Part shown: in pieces, positions 24,972 through 33,108 of the stretch
How the letters are laid out: each line of letters opens with the position of its first letter
How positions within the stretch are numbered: the stretch's first letter is position 1
Origin: an uncultured Synechococcaceae cyanobacterium
Lineage (GTDB): Bacteria; Cyanobacteriota; Cyanobacteriia; PCC-6307; Cyanobiaceae
Direction: 5' to 3'
Assembly: GCA_903907855.1 (NCBI GenBank)
Contig: CAIVPT010000194.1
Coordinates: forward strand, 1 to 33,108
Length of the DNA stretch: 33,108 bases
Position numbers and translations under genes: made by a program
Notes under the pieces: model-generated
Databases searched by the model: none
Told to the model about the DNA's origin: nothing
Seen by the model: the letters and a program-made list of their open reading frames with translations, nothing else

Positions 24972-25139
24972 TCAGCCGATCGCGAGCAGCCGATCGGCGC
25001 CAGGAACCCACTGGGAGATCAGCTGTTCGATGCGCACCAGCTGGTAGCGGGTCTGCTCGTTGGGGCTGCGGTCGTACTGATCCCGCAGGGCCAGCAGCTG
25101 CGCTTCGAGGGAATGGAGGACGGGGTGATCGTTGTGCAT
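24972..25139 (-). CDS. Small hypothetical protein (55 aa), absent from the supplied ORF track
   Basis: MHNDHPVLHSLEAQLLALRDQYDRSPNEQTRYQLVRIEQLISQWVPGADRLLAIG*; non-shadowed helical ORF between two genes. Confidence 0.5.
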   Translation of the reverse strand: MHNDHPVLHSLEAQLLALRDQYDRSPNEQTRYQLVRIEQLISQWVPGADRLLAIG

Positions 25140-25259
25140 GGACGCAGGCGACGCCAGCGGCGTACGGGCAAAATCTTAAACGAATCGGGAGATTGGCGCT
25201 TCATGTCCGATCCGGCCGCCGGGCCCCATCCCGGCCAACCATCTGGATAGGTTGACAGC

Positions 25260-25946
25260 ATGGACCTCACGCCCTTCCTTGACAGCCTGGAGGGATCCAC
25301 CCTCGACGAACTGCTGCTGTCGGTGGCGGTGCAGGCCAAGGTGGCGATCGCCATGAAGGGGCGCTTCCTGCTGCGGGCCGTCTGCGAGAGCTTCCAAGAC
25401 CGCAGCCGCATCGGCTGTGCCGTCACCGAGGAGCAGGCCTGCCTGGCCTATCTGGCCCGCGAGCCCTACGAGCTGCTGATCTGCACCGATCATCTCGAGA
25501 GCGGCAACGGCTTCGAGCTGGCCCGCAAGGCCCGCGCCGCCCAGCCGGCCCTCAAGGTGGTGGTGCTGGCCCTCGGCGATGTGATCCCCGCCGAGTACGC
25601 CAATGCCCCCTGGCTGGAGGCGGTGGTGGCGGAGGCCGATGTGGTCGACGATCAACGCCCGCTCCAGGCCGCCGTGATGGCGGTGATGGGCCACCACTCC
25701 TACCGCAGCCCCTCGCTGCGCAGCGGCAGCCTGCCCTACCTCAGCTGCCCCCGCCTCACCCCACGGGAATACCAGGTGCTCGATCTGCTGGCCAGTGGCC
25801 TGAGCGACCGGGAGATTGCCCGCGCCCTGGTGGTGAGCGAGGAAACAGCCCGCACCTACACCAAGCGGCTGCTGCAGACCCTCGACGTCAACAACCGCCT
25901 GCAGGCGGTGCTCAAGGGGATGCGCTGCGGCATGGTGCAGCTCTGA
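25260..25946 (+). CDS. LuxR/NarL-type regulator with an atypical receiver-like N-domain
   Basis: HTH: LTPREYQVLDLLASGLSDREIARALVVSEETARTYTKRLLQTLDVNNRLQAV. Receiver-like: YELLICTDHLESGNGFELARKARAAQPALKVVVLAL. Confidence 0.85.
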   Translation: MDLTPFLDSLEGSTLDELLLSVAVQAKVAIAMKGRFLLRAVCESFQDRSRIGCAVTEEQACLAYLAREPYELLICTDHLESGNGFELARKARAAQPALKVVVLALGDVIPAEYANAPWLEAVVAEADVVDDQRPLQAAVMAVMGHHSYRSPSLRSGSLPYLSCPRLTPREYQVLDLLASGLSDREIARALVVSEETARTYTKRLLQTLDVNNRLQAVLKGMRCGMVQL

Positions 25947-26029
25947 GGCGGCACTGTCCCCGGATGGGGGGTGCGGTACCCCGGGGCTTCGGTGCACAGT
26001 CGACCCGCCTGAGCGGGTTCACCCCGGCG

Positions 26030-26293
26030 ATGACCCTCTCCCCCCAGCACCCCGATCCGCAGGCGCCCTCCCCCTCCGGTGAACGGCTCACCATCGGTGA
26101 GCTCGAGGCCAGCTACTCCACTTACTGCAAGGCGATGCGTCTGCTGATCCGCGAAGGCCGCAGCCTGGCCCGCATTCAGCGCACCGTCTGCTGGCAGCGA
26201 CTGGAGTGCCTGCACCGCTGCCTTCCCGGCCAGTACCGCGATCCGGACTATCTCTATCTCTTGCTGCGTCGTGAGATCAGTGGCGACGGCTGA
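26030..26293 (+). CDS. Small conserved-type hypothetical protein
   Basis: ERLTIGELEASYSTYCKAMRLLIREGRSLARIQRTVCWQRLECLHRCLPGQYRDPDYLYLLLRRE. Confidence 0.65.
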   Translation: MTLSPQHPDPQAPSPSGERLTIGELEASYSTYCKAMRLLIREGRSLARIQRTVCWQRLECLHRCLPGQYRDPDYLYLLLRREISGDG

Positions 26294-26337
26294 CGGCGGC
26301 CTCTCCCCCTAGGCTTCGCCGATCGACACCCCAGCGG

Positions 26338-27690
26338 ATGAGCGCGGTCGCTCTGGAACTCTTTGCGGTCCTGCTGCTGATCGTTGCCAACGGGGTGTTC
26401 TCCGGTGCTGAGATCGCCGTGGTTTCCTCCCGCCGGGTGCGGCTGGAGCAGCAGGCGGCCAAGGGCGATCGCCAGGCCCGGGCCGCCCTGAAACTTGCCG
26501 CCGACCCCAACGACTTCCTCTCCACGGTCCAGATCGGCATCACCCTGATCGGGGTTCTCAGCGGCGCCGTCGGCGGGGCCACCCTGGCGGCCCGGCTGCG
26601 CCCTGTGCTCGACACCGTGCCCGCGCTGCGCCCCTGGAGCGAGGCCCTCAGCCTGGTGGTGGTGGTGGCGGCCCTCACCTATCTCTCGCTGGTGGTGGGC
26701 GAGCTGGTGCCCAAACGCATCGCCCTGAGTGCGCCGGAGCGGATGGCCTGCGCCCTGGCCCGGCCGATGCGGGCCCTCTCCCGCCTGGCGGCCCCTTTGG
26801 TGCACCTGCTGGGCATCTCCACCGACGCCCTGCTGCGGCTGCTCGGCGTTCGCGCCTCCGAGGAGCCGGAGATCACCGAGGAGGAGATCAAGGCCCTGAT
26901 CCGTCAGGGCGCCCAGAGCGGGGTGTTCGAGGAGGCGGAGCACGAGATGGTGCAGCGGGTGTTGCGGCTGGCTGATCGACCGATCAAGGCGACCATGACC
27001 CCCCGCACCGAGATCGACTGGATCGACAGCGAGGCCCCGGTGGAGGAGAACCTCAGCACGATCCTGGAGGGCAACCATTCGCGCTTTCCCGTCGGCAAGG
27101 GCAGCCTCGACGACTGCCTCGGTGTGATCCGCGGCCGGGCCTTTCTGGCCGCGCGGCTGGCCGGGGGTCCGCTGAACCTCGAGCCCCTGCTGCAGCCGCC
27201 GCTCTATGTGGCGGAGAACGCCCGCGCCCTGGCGGTGATCGAGCAGTTCAAGCAAAGCGGTGTGCACATCGCCCTGGTGACCGATGAATACGGCGGCATC
27301 GAGGGGCTGGTGACCCTCAACGATCTGATGGAGGCGATCGTTGGCGAACTGCCCTCCGCCGAGGACGAGGAGGATCCGATGGTGATCCTGCGCGAAGACG
27401 GTTCCTGGCTACTTGATGGTGCCCTCGATTTCGGCGCCTTCATGGATCTGGTGCAGCGGCCGGACTGGCCCGAGGCCCTGACGGGCGGCTTTCATACACT
27501 TGGCGGCTTCGCCATGCACCGTCTTGGCCGCATTCCCAGAGCCGGCGAACGCTTCGCCTGCGAGGGCCTCCAGTTCGAGGTCGTCGACATGGACGGCAAC
27601 CGGGTCGACAAGCTGCTGGTGTGCCGCGAGGGGGCCAGTGATTCGGCAGGAATGCCTATGGCAGAGCCACGGGGAGCTGGGCCACAGTGA
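26338..27690 (+). CDS. Hemolysin/CNNM (HlyC/CorC) family transporter with CBS domains
   Basis: DUF21 N-terminus (NGVFSGAEIAVVSSRRVRL), CBS pair (IKATMTPRTEIDWI; VHIALVTDEYGGIEGLVTLNDLMEAIVGEL), CorC_HlyC C-domain (YTL-like FHTLGGFAMHRLGRIPRAGERF). Confidence 0.92.
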   Translation: MSAVALELFAVLLLIVANGVFSGAEIAVVSSRRVRLEQQAAKGDRQARAALKLAADPNDFLSTVQIGITLIGVLSGAVGGATLAARLRPVLDTVPALRPWSEALSLVVVVAALTYLSLVVGELVPKRIALSAPERMACALARPMRALSRLAAPLVHLLGISTDALLRLLGVRASEEPEITEEEIKALIRQGAQSGVFEEAEHEMVQRVLRLADRPIKATMTPRTEIDWIDSEAPVEENLSTILEGNHSRFPVGKGSLDDCLGVIRGRAFLAARLAGGPLNLEPLLQPPLYVAENARALAVIEQFKQSGVHIALVTDEYGGIEGLVTLNDLMEAIVGELPSAEDEEDPMVILREDGSWLLDGALDFGAFMDLVQRPDWPEALTGGFHTLGGFAMHRLGRIPRAGERFACEGLQFEVVDMDGNRVDKLLVCREGASDSAGMPMAEPRGAGPQ

Positions 27691-28061
27691 GGGCACGAAA
27701 GCGGAGGCTCCAGCGATGGACGAAACGCCACCGGATCACGCAGCGCTGCCTTTGACCAGGGCCCAACCTTTGCGCCCCTTCTCTAGTTCAACCATCCACC
27801 CTCGTCGGCTCCACTGACCCTCTTTAGCTTCATTCAGTTCACCCTTACTTCCTTTTACATCAGCTTACATAGGGCCATCTTTTTCATCCATTCCCAGGAG
27901 GTTTCATCCGTTCTGTTTGCGGCCTGCCGGCAACGCGGCACCTCTCCACCATGCCCATCCCGGCCCCCCTCATGTTTCAGCACCCCCACGGCAGGTGGTG
28001 CCCCGCGCCGATCGGCATACGATCGGGGGCAGCGATCCGGCGCGGTTGGGCGCCTTTCCCC

Positions 28062-28265
28062 ATGCTGGTTGGTGAGGTGTTCCTCGAAACCATGGCCACC
28101 GGGATCATCACGCAGGAAGAGATCGACTGGCTGACGACCCAGCAGGGGTCCTTCAGCCGGGAGGAGGAGGCCAAGGCGTTGCAGATCGGTCGCCTCCTCG
28201 ATGAGGGGCGCCTCCAGATCGGTTGCCGCCTGCTGGGCCAGGCCCGGCCCCCGGCCGCCTCCTAG
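28062..28265 (+). CDS. Small hypothetical protein
   Basis: MLVGEVFLETMATGIITQEEIDWLTTQQGSFSREEEAKALQIGRLLDEGRLQIGCRLL; start 28062 preferred over 27951. Confidence 0.6.
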   Translation: MLVGEVFLETMATGIITQEEIDWLTTQQGSFSREEEAKALQIGRLLDEGRLQIGCRLLGQARPPAAS

Positions 28266-29242
28266 GCAACCCCGCCAGCCTCCTCCTGCCGAAGGGCCCC
28301 GCCACAGCTGGATCCTGCGCCGGCCGTGCAGCCGAAGCAATGCTCGGCCGTGCGGATCGGCTCCCCCTCGGGATCCCAGGTCAGCAGGTCCCGCAGGTGG
28401 CGGCGTTCCCCCTCGGCCGGGGGCAGCTGCAGCTGCTGGTTGAAGTCGCAGTCGTGCAGGTGGCCCTGCCAGTCGACGCTGATCAGGGAGCGGCACATCA
28501 CCGCCTCCAGGTTGTGCGGCCGGTGGGCCCCGCGCAGGGTGGCCCGGTAGCTCTCCAGTTCGCCGCTGCGCGCGAGGCCCGCCGCAAAGCGCTGGATCGC
28601 CATGTTGGTGAGCGTGTAGAGGCCGGTGAAGGTGATGCCGTGGCGTTCCGCCAGCACCCGCCGGTAGTCGGTCTCCAGGGCGGCCTGGGGCGGGGGAAGG
28701 GTGGCTCCCTGTGGGTTGAACACCAGATGCAGGTCCAGCGCCCCTCCCGGTTGGCCGTAGCCGAGGGCGTTGAGCCGCCGCAGCCCCGCCAGGCTGGCGG
28801 CGAACACCCCGTTGCCCCGCTGCCGGTCGACGTTGTCTTCCAGATAGCAGGGCAGTGAGGCCACCACCGCCACCCCCTGATCGGCCAGGAAATCCGCCAG
28901 GTCCTCCTGGCCGGGCTCCTCGAGGATCGTGAGATTGCAGCGGTCGATCACCTTCACCCCCGCGGCCCGGGCATCGCCCACCAGCGTGCGGAAGCCGGGA
29001 TGGAGCTCGGGGGCGCCGCCGGTGAGGTCGAGGCAGCCCAGGCCCCGGGCCTGCAACACCGGCACGATCAGGGCGAGGGTGGCGGCATCCATGCTCTCGC
29101 TGCGGCTGGGGCCGGCGTTCACATGGCAGTGGGAGCAGCTCTGGTTGCAGCGGTAGCCCAGGTTCACCTGCAGGGTGGTGAGCGCGTCGCGGCGCAGCGG
29201 CGGGAAGGCTGCCGGGGCTGTGGATGGCGACGGGACGGTCAT
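28262..29242 (-). CDS. arsS: Arsenosugar biosynthesis radical SAM protein ArsS-like
   Basis: LQVNLGYRCNQSCSHCHVNAGPSRSE (CxxxCxxC), CLDLTGGAPELHPGFRTLV, DLHLVFNPQGATLPPPQ, C-terminal CFGCTAGAGSSCGGAL. Confidence 0.88.
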   Translation of the reverse strand: MTVPSPSTAPAAFPPLRRDALTTLQVNLGYRCNQSCSHCHVNAGPSRSESMDAATLALIVPVLQARGLGCLDLTGGAPELHPGFRTLVGDARAAGVKVIDRCNLTILEEPGQEDLADFLADQGVAVVASLPCYLEDNVDRQRGNGVFAASLAGLRRLNALGYGQPGGALDLHLVFNPQGATLPPPQAALETDYRRVLAERHGITFTGLYTLTNMAIQRFAAGLARSGELESYRATLRGAHRPHNLEAVMCRSLISVDWQGHLHDCDFNQQLQLPPAEGERRHLRDLLTWDPEGEPIRTAEHCFGCTAGAGSSCGGALRQEEAGGVA

Positions 29243-29280
29243 CGGGGGAGGCTAGGGACCCCTGCGCCTTCCTGGTTCCC

Positions 29281-29943
29281 ATGGCTCCCCAGCTGCTCCG
29301 GCCCGACCAGCGCCGCAAACAGGACCCCGGCGATGACGCCCTCTTCTATGCCGATCCCCGCTTCGTGCAGCACCTCGACGCCGCCTTCCGGCAGCGCCTG
29401 ACCGAGCTGTATCGCGAATGCCTGCCGGAGGGGGCGGTGGTGCTCGATCTGATGAGCAGCTGGGTGAGCCACCTGCCGGAGGAGGGGAGCTACGCCACGG
29501 TGATCGGCCACGGGCTCAATGCGGCGGAGCTGGCGGCCAACCCCCGCCTCGATCGCCACTGGGTGCAGAACCTCAACCAAAAGCAGATCCTGCCCCTCGA
29601 AAACGCCAGCGTGGATGCGGTGCTGGTGGTGGCCGGCTGGCAGTACCTGCAGGAGCCGGAGGCGGTGGCGGCCGAGCTGGCCCGGGTGGTGCGTCCCGGC
29701 GGCCAGCTGATCGTGGCCTTCAGCAACCGCATGTTCGCCACCAAGGCGCCGCAGGTGTGGTTGGAGGGCAGCGATCGGGAGCGGCTCACCCTGGTGGCCG
29801 AGGTGGTGGCGGCCCACGGCTGGCGGGTGGAGCGGGTGCTGGCGGAATCCACCCGCGCCAGCGGTCCCCTGGGTTGGCTGGGGGGTCAGGGGGATCCCTT
29901 CTTTGCGGTGATCGCCCGGCGCGATGGCCCCAGCTCTGACTAG
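29281..29943 (+). CDS. Class I SAM-dependent methyltransferase
   Basis: AVVLDLMSSWVSHLP…VIGHGLN…ILPLENASVDAVLVVAGWQYLQEPEAVAAELARVVRPGGQLIVAFSNRMF. Confidence 0.8.
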   Translation: MAPQLLRPDQRRKQDPGDDALFYADPRFVQHLDAAFRQRLTELYRECLPEGAVVLDLMSSWVSHLPEEGSYATVIGHGLNAAELAANPRLDRHWVQNLNQKQILPLENASVDAVLVVAGWQYLQEPEAVAAELARVVRPGGQLIVAFSNRMFATKAPQVWLEGSDRERLTLVAEVVAAHGWRVERVLAESTRASGPLGWLGGQGDPFFAVIARRDGPSSD

Positions 29944-29967
29944 AACGCCAGTAGTGCTGCCCTTCGG

Positions 29968-30486
29968 ATGAGTCCCGACCTGCTTGTGATCACGGCCAGC
30001 CATGGGCAGAACCTGCTCCTGGCGGAGCGCTTCGCCGCCAGCGCCCAGGGGCGAGGGCTCCAGGCCGAGGTGCTCGATCTCACCGAGCTGCCCCTGCCTC
30101 TCTACACATCCCGGCGCCACGCGGTTGAGGGGATCCCGGCGGAGGTGGCCGGCCTGAGCCAGCGCCTCGCCGCCGCCCCCCGCTGGCTGATCTGCGCTCC
30201 GGAGTACAACGGTTCGATCCCGCCGGTGCTCACCAGCGCCATCGCCTGGCTGTCGGTGCAGGGGGACGACTTCCGCTCCCTCTTCAACGGCCGGCCGATC
30301 GCCATCGCCACCCACTCCGGCGGCGGTGGCGTGGAGGTGCTCGCCGTTCTGCGCATCCAGCTCGCGCACCTCGGCGCCCATGTGGTGGGCCGCCAGCTGG
30401 TGGCCACCCGGGCCAAGCCGGCCAAGGACGAGAGCATTGACGACCTGATTGCCCGGTTGAGCCAGCTGCAGCCCATTGAGGTCTGA
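29968..30486 (+). CDS. NADPH-dependent FMN reductase family protein
   Basis: LLVITASHGQNLLLAERFAA…LTELPLPLY…WLICAPEYNGSIPPVLTSAIAWLS…RPIAIATHSGGGG. Confidence 0.85.
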   Translation: MSPDLLVITASHGQNLLLAERFAASAQGRGLQAEVLDLTELPLPLYTSRRHAVEGIPAEVAGLSQRLAAAPRWLICAPEYNGSIPPVLTSAIAWLSVQGDDFRSLFNGRPIAIATHSGGGGVEVLAVLRIQLAHLGAHVVGRQLVATRAKPAKDESIDDLIARLSQLQPIEV

Positions 30487-30571
30487 GCCCCAGTCGGAGC
30501 ACCCTGCTTCTGATCCCTGTGGCCCTTCAGATCCTTCTGGCCCTTCCCAACCTTTCGCTGCCAACCCCGCC

Positions 30572-31651
30572 ATGCCCGATCCCGCCGCGCCGTTGTTCCA
30601 GCCCCTGACCGTGGGGCCTCTCCAGCTTCCCAATCGGCTGCTGATGGCCCCGCTCACCCGCTGCCGGGCCCAGGACGGCCACGTGCCCGGCCCGCTGATG
30701 GCGACGCACTACGCCCAGCGCGCCTCGGCGGGCCTGATCATCGCCGAGGCGACGATGGTCATGGAGGGCAATTCCGCCTTCTGGCGGGAGCCGGGCATCT
30801 ACAGCCCGGAGCAGGTGGAGGGCTGGCGAGGGGTCACCGAGGCCGTGCACCGCGCCGGTGGGCGGATCGTGCTGCAGATCTGGCATGGGGGCCGGGCCTG
30901 CCACCCGTTGCTCAACGGTGGCCGCCAGCCGGTGGGCCCCAGCCCGCTGGCAATCCGTGAGGGCACCGTGGCGACCCCGGAGGGGCCCCAGCCCTATGTG
31001 GTGCCGCGGGAGCTGGCGGATGGGGAGTTGCCCGCGATTGTGGAGGGGTTCCGCCAGGCCGCCCGCAACGCCATCGCCGCCGGCTTCGACGGGGTGGAGG
31101 TGCATGGGGCCAACGGCTACCTGCTCGATGCCTTCCTGCGCGATGGCAGCAACCGTCGCGAGGGTCCCTATGGCGGTCCGATCGCCGGCCGGGCCCGGCT
31201 GCTGCTGGAGGTGCTGGCGGCGGTGCGGCCCGAGACGCCGCTGATGGGCCTGCGCCTCTCGCCGCTCAACAGCTTCAACGACATCGAGGACAGCGATCCG
31301 GTGGCCCTGGTGCGCTGGCTGGCGGAGCGGCTCGATGCCGCCGGTGTCGACTACCTGCACCTGATGCGCGCCGATTTCCTCGGCCGCCAACAGGCGGATG
31401 TGATGACGCCGGCCCGCGAGGGCTACCGGGGTGTGCTGATCGCCAATATGGGCTACGACGCCACCGAAGCCGCCGCCGCCATCGTGGCCGGCGCGGTGGA
31501 TGCGGTGGCGTTCGGCACCGCCTTCCTGGCCAATCCGGATCTGCCGGAGCGAGTGCGTCGTGGTGCGCCGCTCCTCAGCCCCGATCCGGCCACCTACTAC
31601 ACCCCCGGTCCCGCCGGGTACACCGACTACCCCAGCCTGCCGCCCGCCTGA
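30572..31651 (+). CDS. Old yellow enzyme family alkene reductase (NADH:flavin oxidoreductase)
   Basis: LFQPLTVGPLQLPNRLLMAPLTRCRA, IAEATMV, IVLQIWHGGRACHP, AAGFDGVEVHGANGYLLDAFLRDGSNRREGPYGG, AFGTAFLANPDLPER. Confidence 0.95.
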   Translation: MPDPAAPLFQPLTVGPLQLPNRLLMAPLTRCRAQDGHVPGPLMATHYAQRASAGLIIAEATMVMEGNSAFWREPGIYSPEQVEGWRGVTEAVHRAGGRIVLQIWHGGRACHPLLNGGRQPVGPSPLAIREGTVATPEGPQPYVVPRELADGELPAIVEGFRQAARNAIAAGFDGVEVHGANGYLLDAFLRDGSNRREGPYGGPIAGRARLLLEVLAAVRPETPLMGLRLSPLNSFNDIEDSDPVALVRWLAERLDAAGVDYLHLMRADFLGRQQADVMTPAREGYRGVLIANMGYDATEAAAAIVAGAVDAVAFGTAFLANPDLPERVRRGAPLLSPDPATYYTPGPAGYTDYPSLPPA

Positions 31652-31680
31652 AACGCCCGGCCTTTCCCCCCTCTTCCCTG

Positions 31681-33108
31681 ATGGCCCGCCCCGCCCCGAT
31701 CGTGTTGCTGCCGCTGGCTCTGGCGGCCCTGGCCCTGCCGGCCGCCGCCCAGCAGGCCCAGGGGGCTCGGGTGTCGGAGGCCTGCGCCACGATGCCCCAG
31801 CCGGTGGTGGCGTTGATCGTCCTGGCGGTTTGTCTGGCGGTGGTGCTGTGCCTCAGCCAGATCGCCCTCCTGCTGAAGCGTTCGCGCTGGTCGTTGGCGA
31901 ACGCCCTTTCGGAGGTGATCGAGCTCAAGGTGCCGGTGGATGCCGCCTGGACGTCGTCCCAGGGTGATCTGCAGGCCCGCCTGGAGTCGCGCCAGGCGGC
32001 GGGTATGGCGTCCCCCGCCGAAACGCCCACCATGCTGCGGGTGCTCGAGCCCAGCAGCAGCCGCCTGATCGCCCTGGTGGGGATGGTGGTGATCCTGTTG
32101 ATGTACGTGGGCTTCGGGTTGTTCGCGCTCTACACCTTTGGCCTCACCTGCCAGATGCCCTCCTCCACGGGCAGTGTCACCACCTTCCTGTACAGCGGCA
32201 TGGCCCTGTTCGCGCCCTACGTGGCCAACAAGGTTTCGGAGGTGTTCCGCCCGGTGACGCCCGCCCACGCCACGCCATCAGCGTCGGCAGGAGTCGCTGC
32301 TTCCCATTCCTCTCCTTCGGTTCTTGCCACCTCGGGTCCCGCCGCCTCGGCTCACGCAACGTGGACAAGCGCGCCGTTGGCCACCCCTACGGCCCCAGCC
32401 TCGGCAGCGCCCCCGGCAACGCCATCTCCCTCCCAACCACAACCCGTCGCAGCGCATCCCGCCACACCGCCCCAGCCGCCAGCGGCCCGGTCAGTGGCCA
32501 CCCAGCCGCCAGCGCCGAAGCCCGCCGTCGCCCAGCCCGCCGCGCCGGTCGATCCGCTGGCGGCGGCGGAGCAGATGATCGCGTCGTTCGAGGGGTTCCG
32601 CTCCCAGGCCTATCCCGATCCCCTCAGCGGCGGCGAGCCCTGGACCATCGGCTTTGGCTTCACCCGCTGGCAGGGCCAGCCCGTCCCCCCGGGCCTCACC
32701 ATCAGCCGCCCGGAGGCCGACGCCGCCCTCGCCGAGGGGGTGCGGGCCTGCGCCGCCCACCTGGCCGGCACCATCCCCCACTGGGCGGAGATGGACGACC
32801 ACCAGCGCTGTGCCCTGATCGATTTCGCCTGGAACCTCGGCCAGGACTTCTACGGCGATGAGGCCAACTTCGCCACGATCAGCCGCGATCTACGCGAACG
32901 CCTCTGGGACGCGGTGCCCACCGACCTGCTGCTGTACTGCAACCCCGGCACCGCGGTGGAGGCGGGCCTGCGCCGCCGCCGCCAGGCGGAGGCCGATCTC
33001 TGGCGCCAGGGCTGGCCGCGGCCGGTCACCGCTCCTCCATCCGCCGCCGCCAAGCCGGCTACCGCCCCGCTGGCCCACCCCAATCCGCTGCCGGTGCCTT
33101 GGTTTGAC
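31681..33108 (+). CDS. Membrane-anchored GH24 (phage-type) lysozyme with Pro/Ala-rich linker; runs off the window
   Basis: Manual translation gives an uninterrupted 476-codon frame: signal/TM segments (ALIVLAVCLAVVLCLSQIALLL; LIALVGMVVILLMYVGFGLFALY), Pro/Ala/Ser/Thr linker, MIASFEGFRSQAYPDPLSGGEPWTIGFGFT…CALIDFAWNLGQ. Absent from the ORF track because no stop is reached. Confidence 0.8.
   Translation, partial: MARPAPIVLLPLALAALALPAAAQQAQGARVSEACATMPQPVVALIVLAVCLAVVLCLSQIALLLKRSRWSLANALSEVIELKVPVDAAWTSSQGDLQARLESRQAAGMASPAETPTMLRVLEPSSSRLIALVGMVVILLMYVGFGLFALYTFGLTCQMPSSTGSVTTFLYSGMALFAPYVANKVSEVFRPVTPAHATPSASAGVAASHSSPSVLATSGPAASAHATWTSAPLATPTAPASAAPPATPSPSQPQPVAAHPATPPQPPAARSVATQPPAPKPAVAQPAAPVDPLAAAEQMIASFEGFRSQAYPDPLSGGEPWTIGFGFTRWQGQPVPPGLTISRPEADAALAEGVRACAAHLAGTIPHWAEMDDHQRCALIDFAWNLGQDFYGDEANFATISRDLRERLWDAVPTDLLLYCNPGTAVEAGLRRRRQAEADLWRQGWPRPVTAPPSAAAKPATAPLAHPNPLPVPWFD

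Noticed and set aside
27951-28061. N-terminal extension of the small ORF starting at 27951
   Set aside because: The extension is low-quality sequence (MPIPAPLMFQHPHGRW…). The compact protein starting at 28062 looks more plausible.
29281-29943. Possible ArsM partner of the adjacent ArsS
   Set aside because: It has a class I methyltransferase fold but only a single cysteine, lacking the conserved cysteines of ArsM. Kept as a generic methyltransferase.
1-33108. tRNA, rRNA, transposase, integrase or prophage modules
   Set aside because: No cloverleaf-like tRNA, rRNA-like sequence or recombinase motif was recognised. The GH24 lysozyme alone is not enough to call a prophage.

Overview
This is a high-GC, gene-dense bacterial window. 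The protein families and at least nine GCGATCGC (HIP1) octamers point to a picocyanobacterium of Synechococcus/Cyanobium type; that taxonomic call is inference. I support about 33 coding regions. From left to right: the start of arsJ plus an ArsJ-associated GAPDH (minus); a Nudix hydrolase and a conserved hypothetical (minus); a membrane protein and lipase-like hydrolase (plus); a histone-deacetylase-like enzyme and an S33-type hydrolase (minus); a small protein and a peptidoglycan-binding protein with a possible SxxK hydrolase domain (plus); a VOC protein, a multi-PAS histidine kinase, a small secreted protein and a J-domain protein (plus). Next is a tightly packed minus-strand series: 2OG-Fe(II) oxygenase, sbcD, sbcC, a PPC/DUF296-glutaredoxin fusion, a TerB-like protein, a lytic transglycosylase and an ICMT-like membrane protein. 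It is followed by a DUF3104-like gene, an AEC permease, an AraC regulator, a rhomboid/retropepsin/CPBP protease trio, PPK2, an atypical LuxR-type regulator, a CNNM/HlyC-type CBS protein, ArsS radical SAM, a methyltransferase, an FMN reductase, an old yellow enzyme, and a membrane-anchored GH24 lysozyme that runs off the window. The strongest unexplained signals are: (1) an SOS-box-like palindrome inside a sigma70-like promoter between the oxygenase-sbcDC series and the DUF3104 gene; (2) three adjacent proteases of three mechanistic classes, coupled or closely spaced; (3) a recurring pattern of 11-20 bp tandem duplications in spacers, often at stop codons, plus degenerate GA-rich repeats inside several coding regions. 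No tRNA, rRNA, CRISPR array or transposase was recognised.
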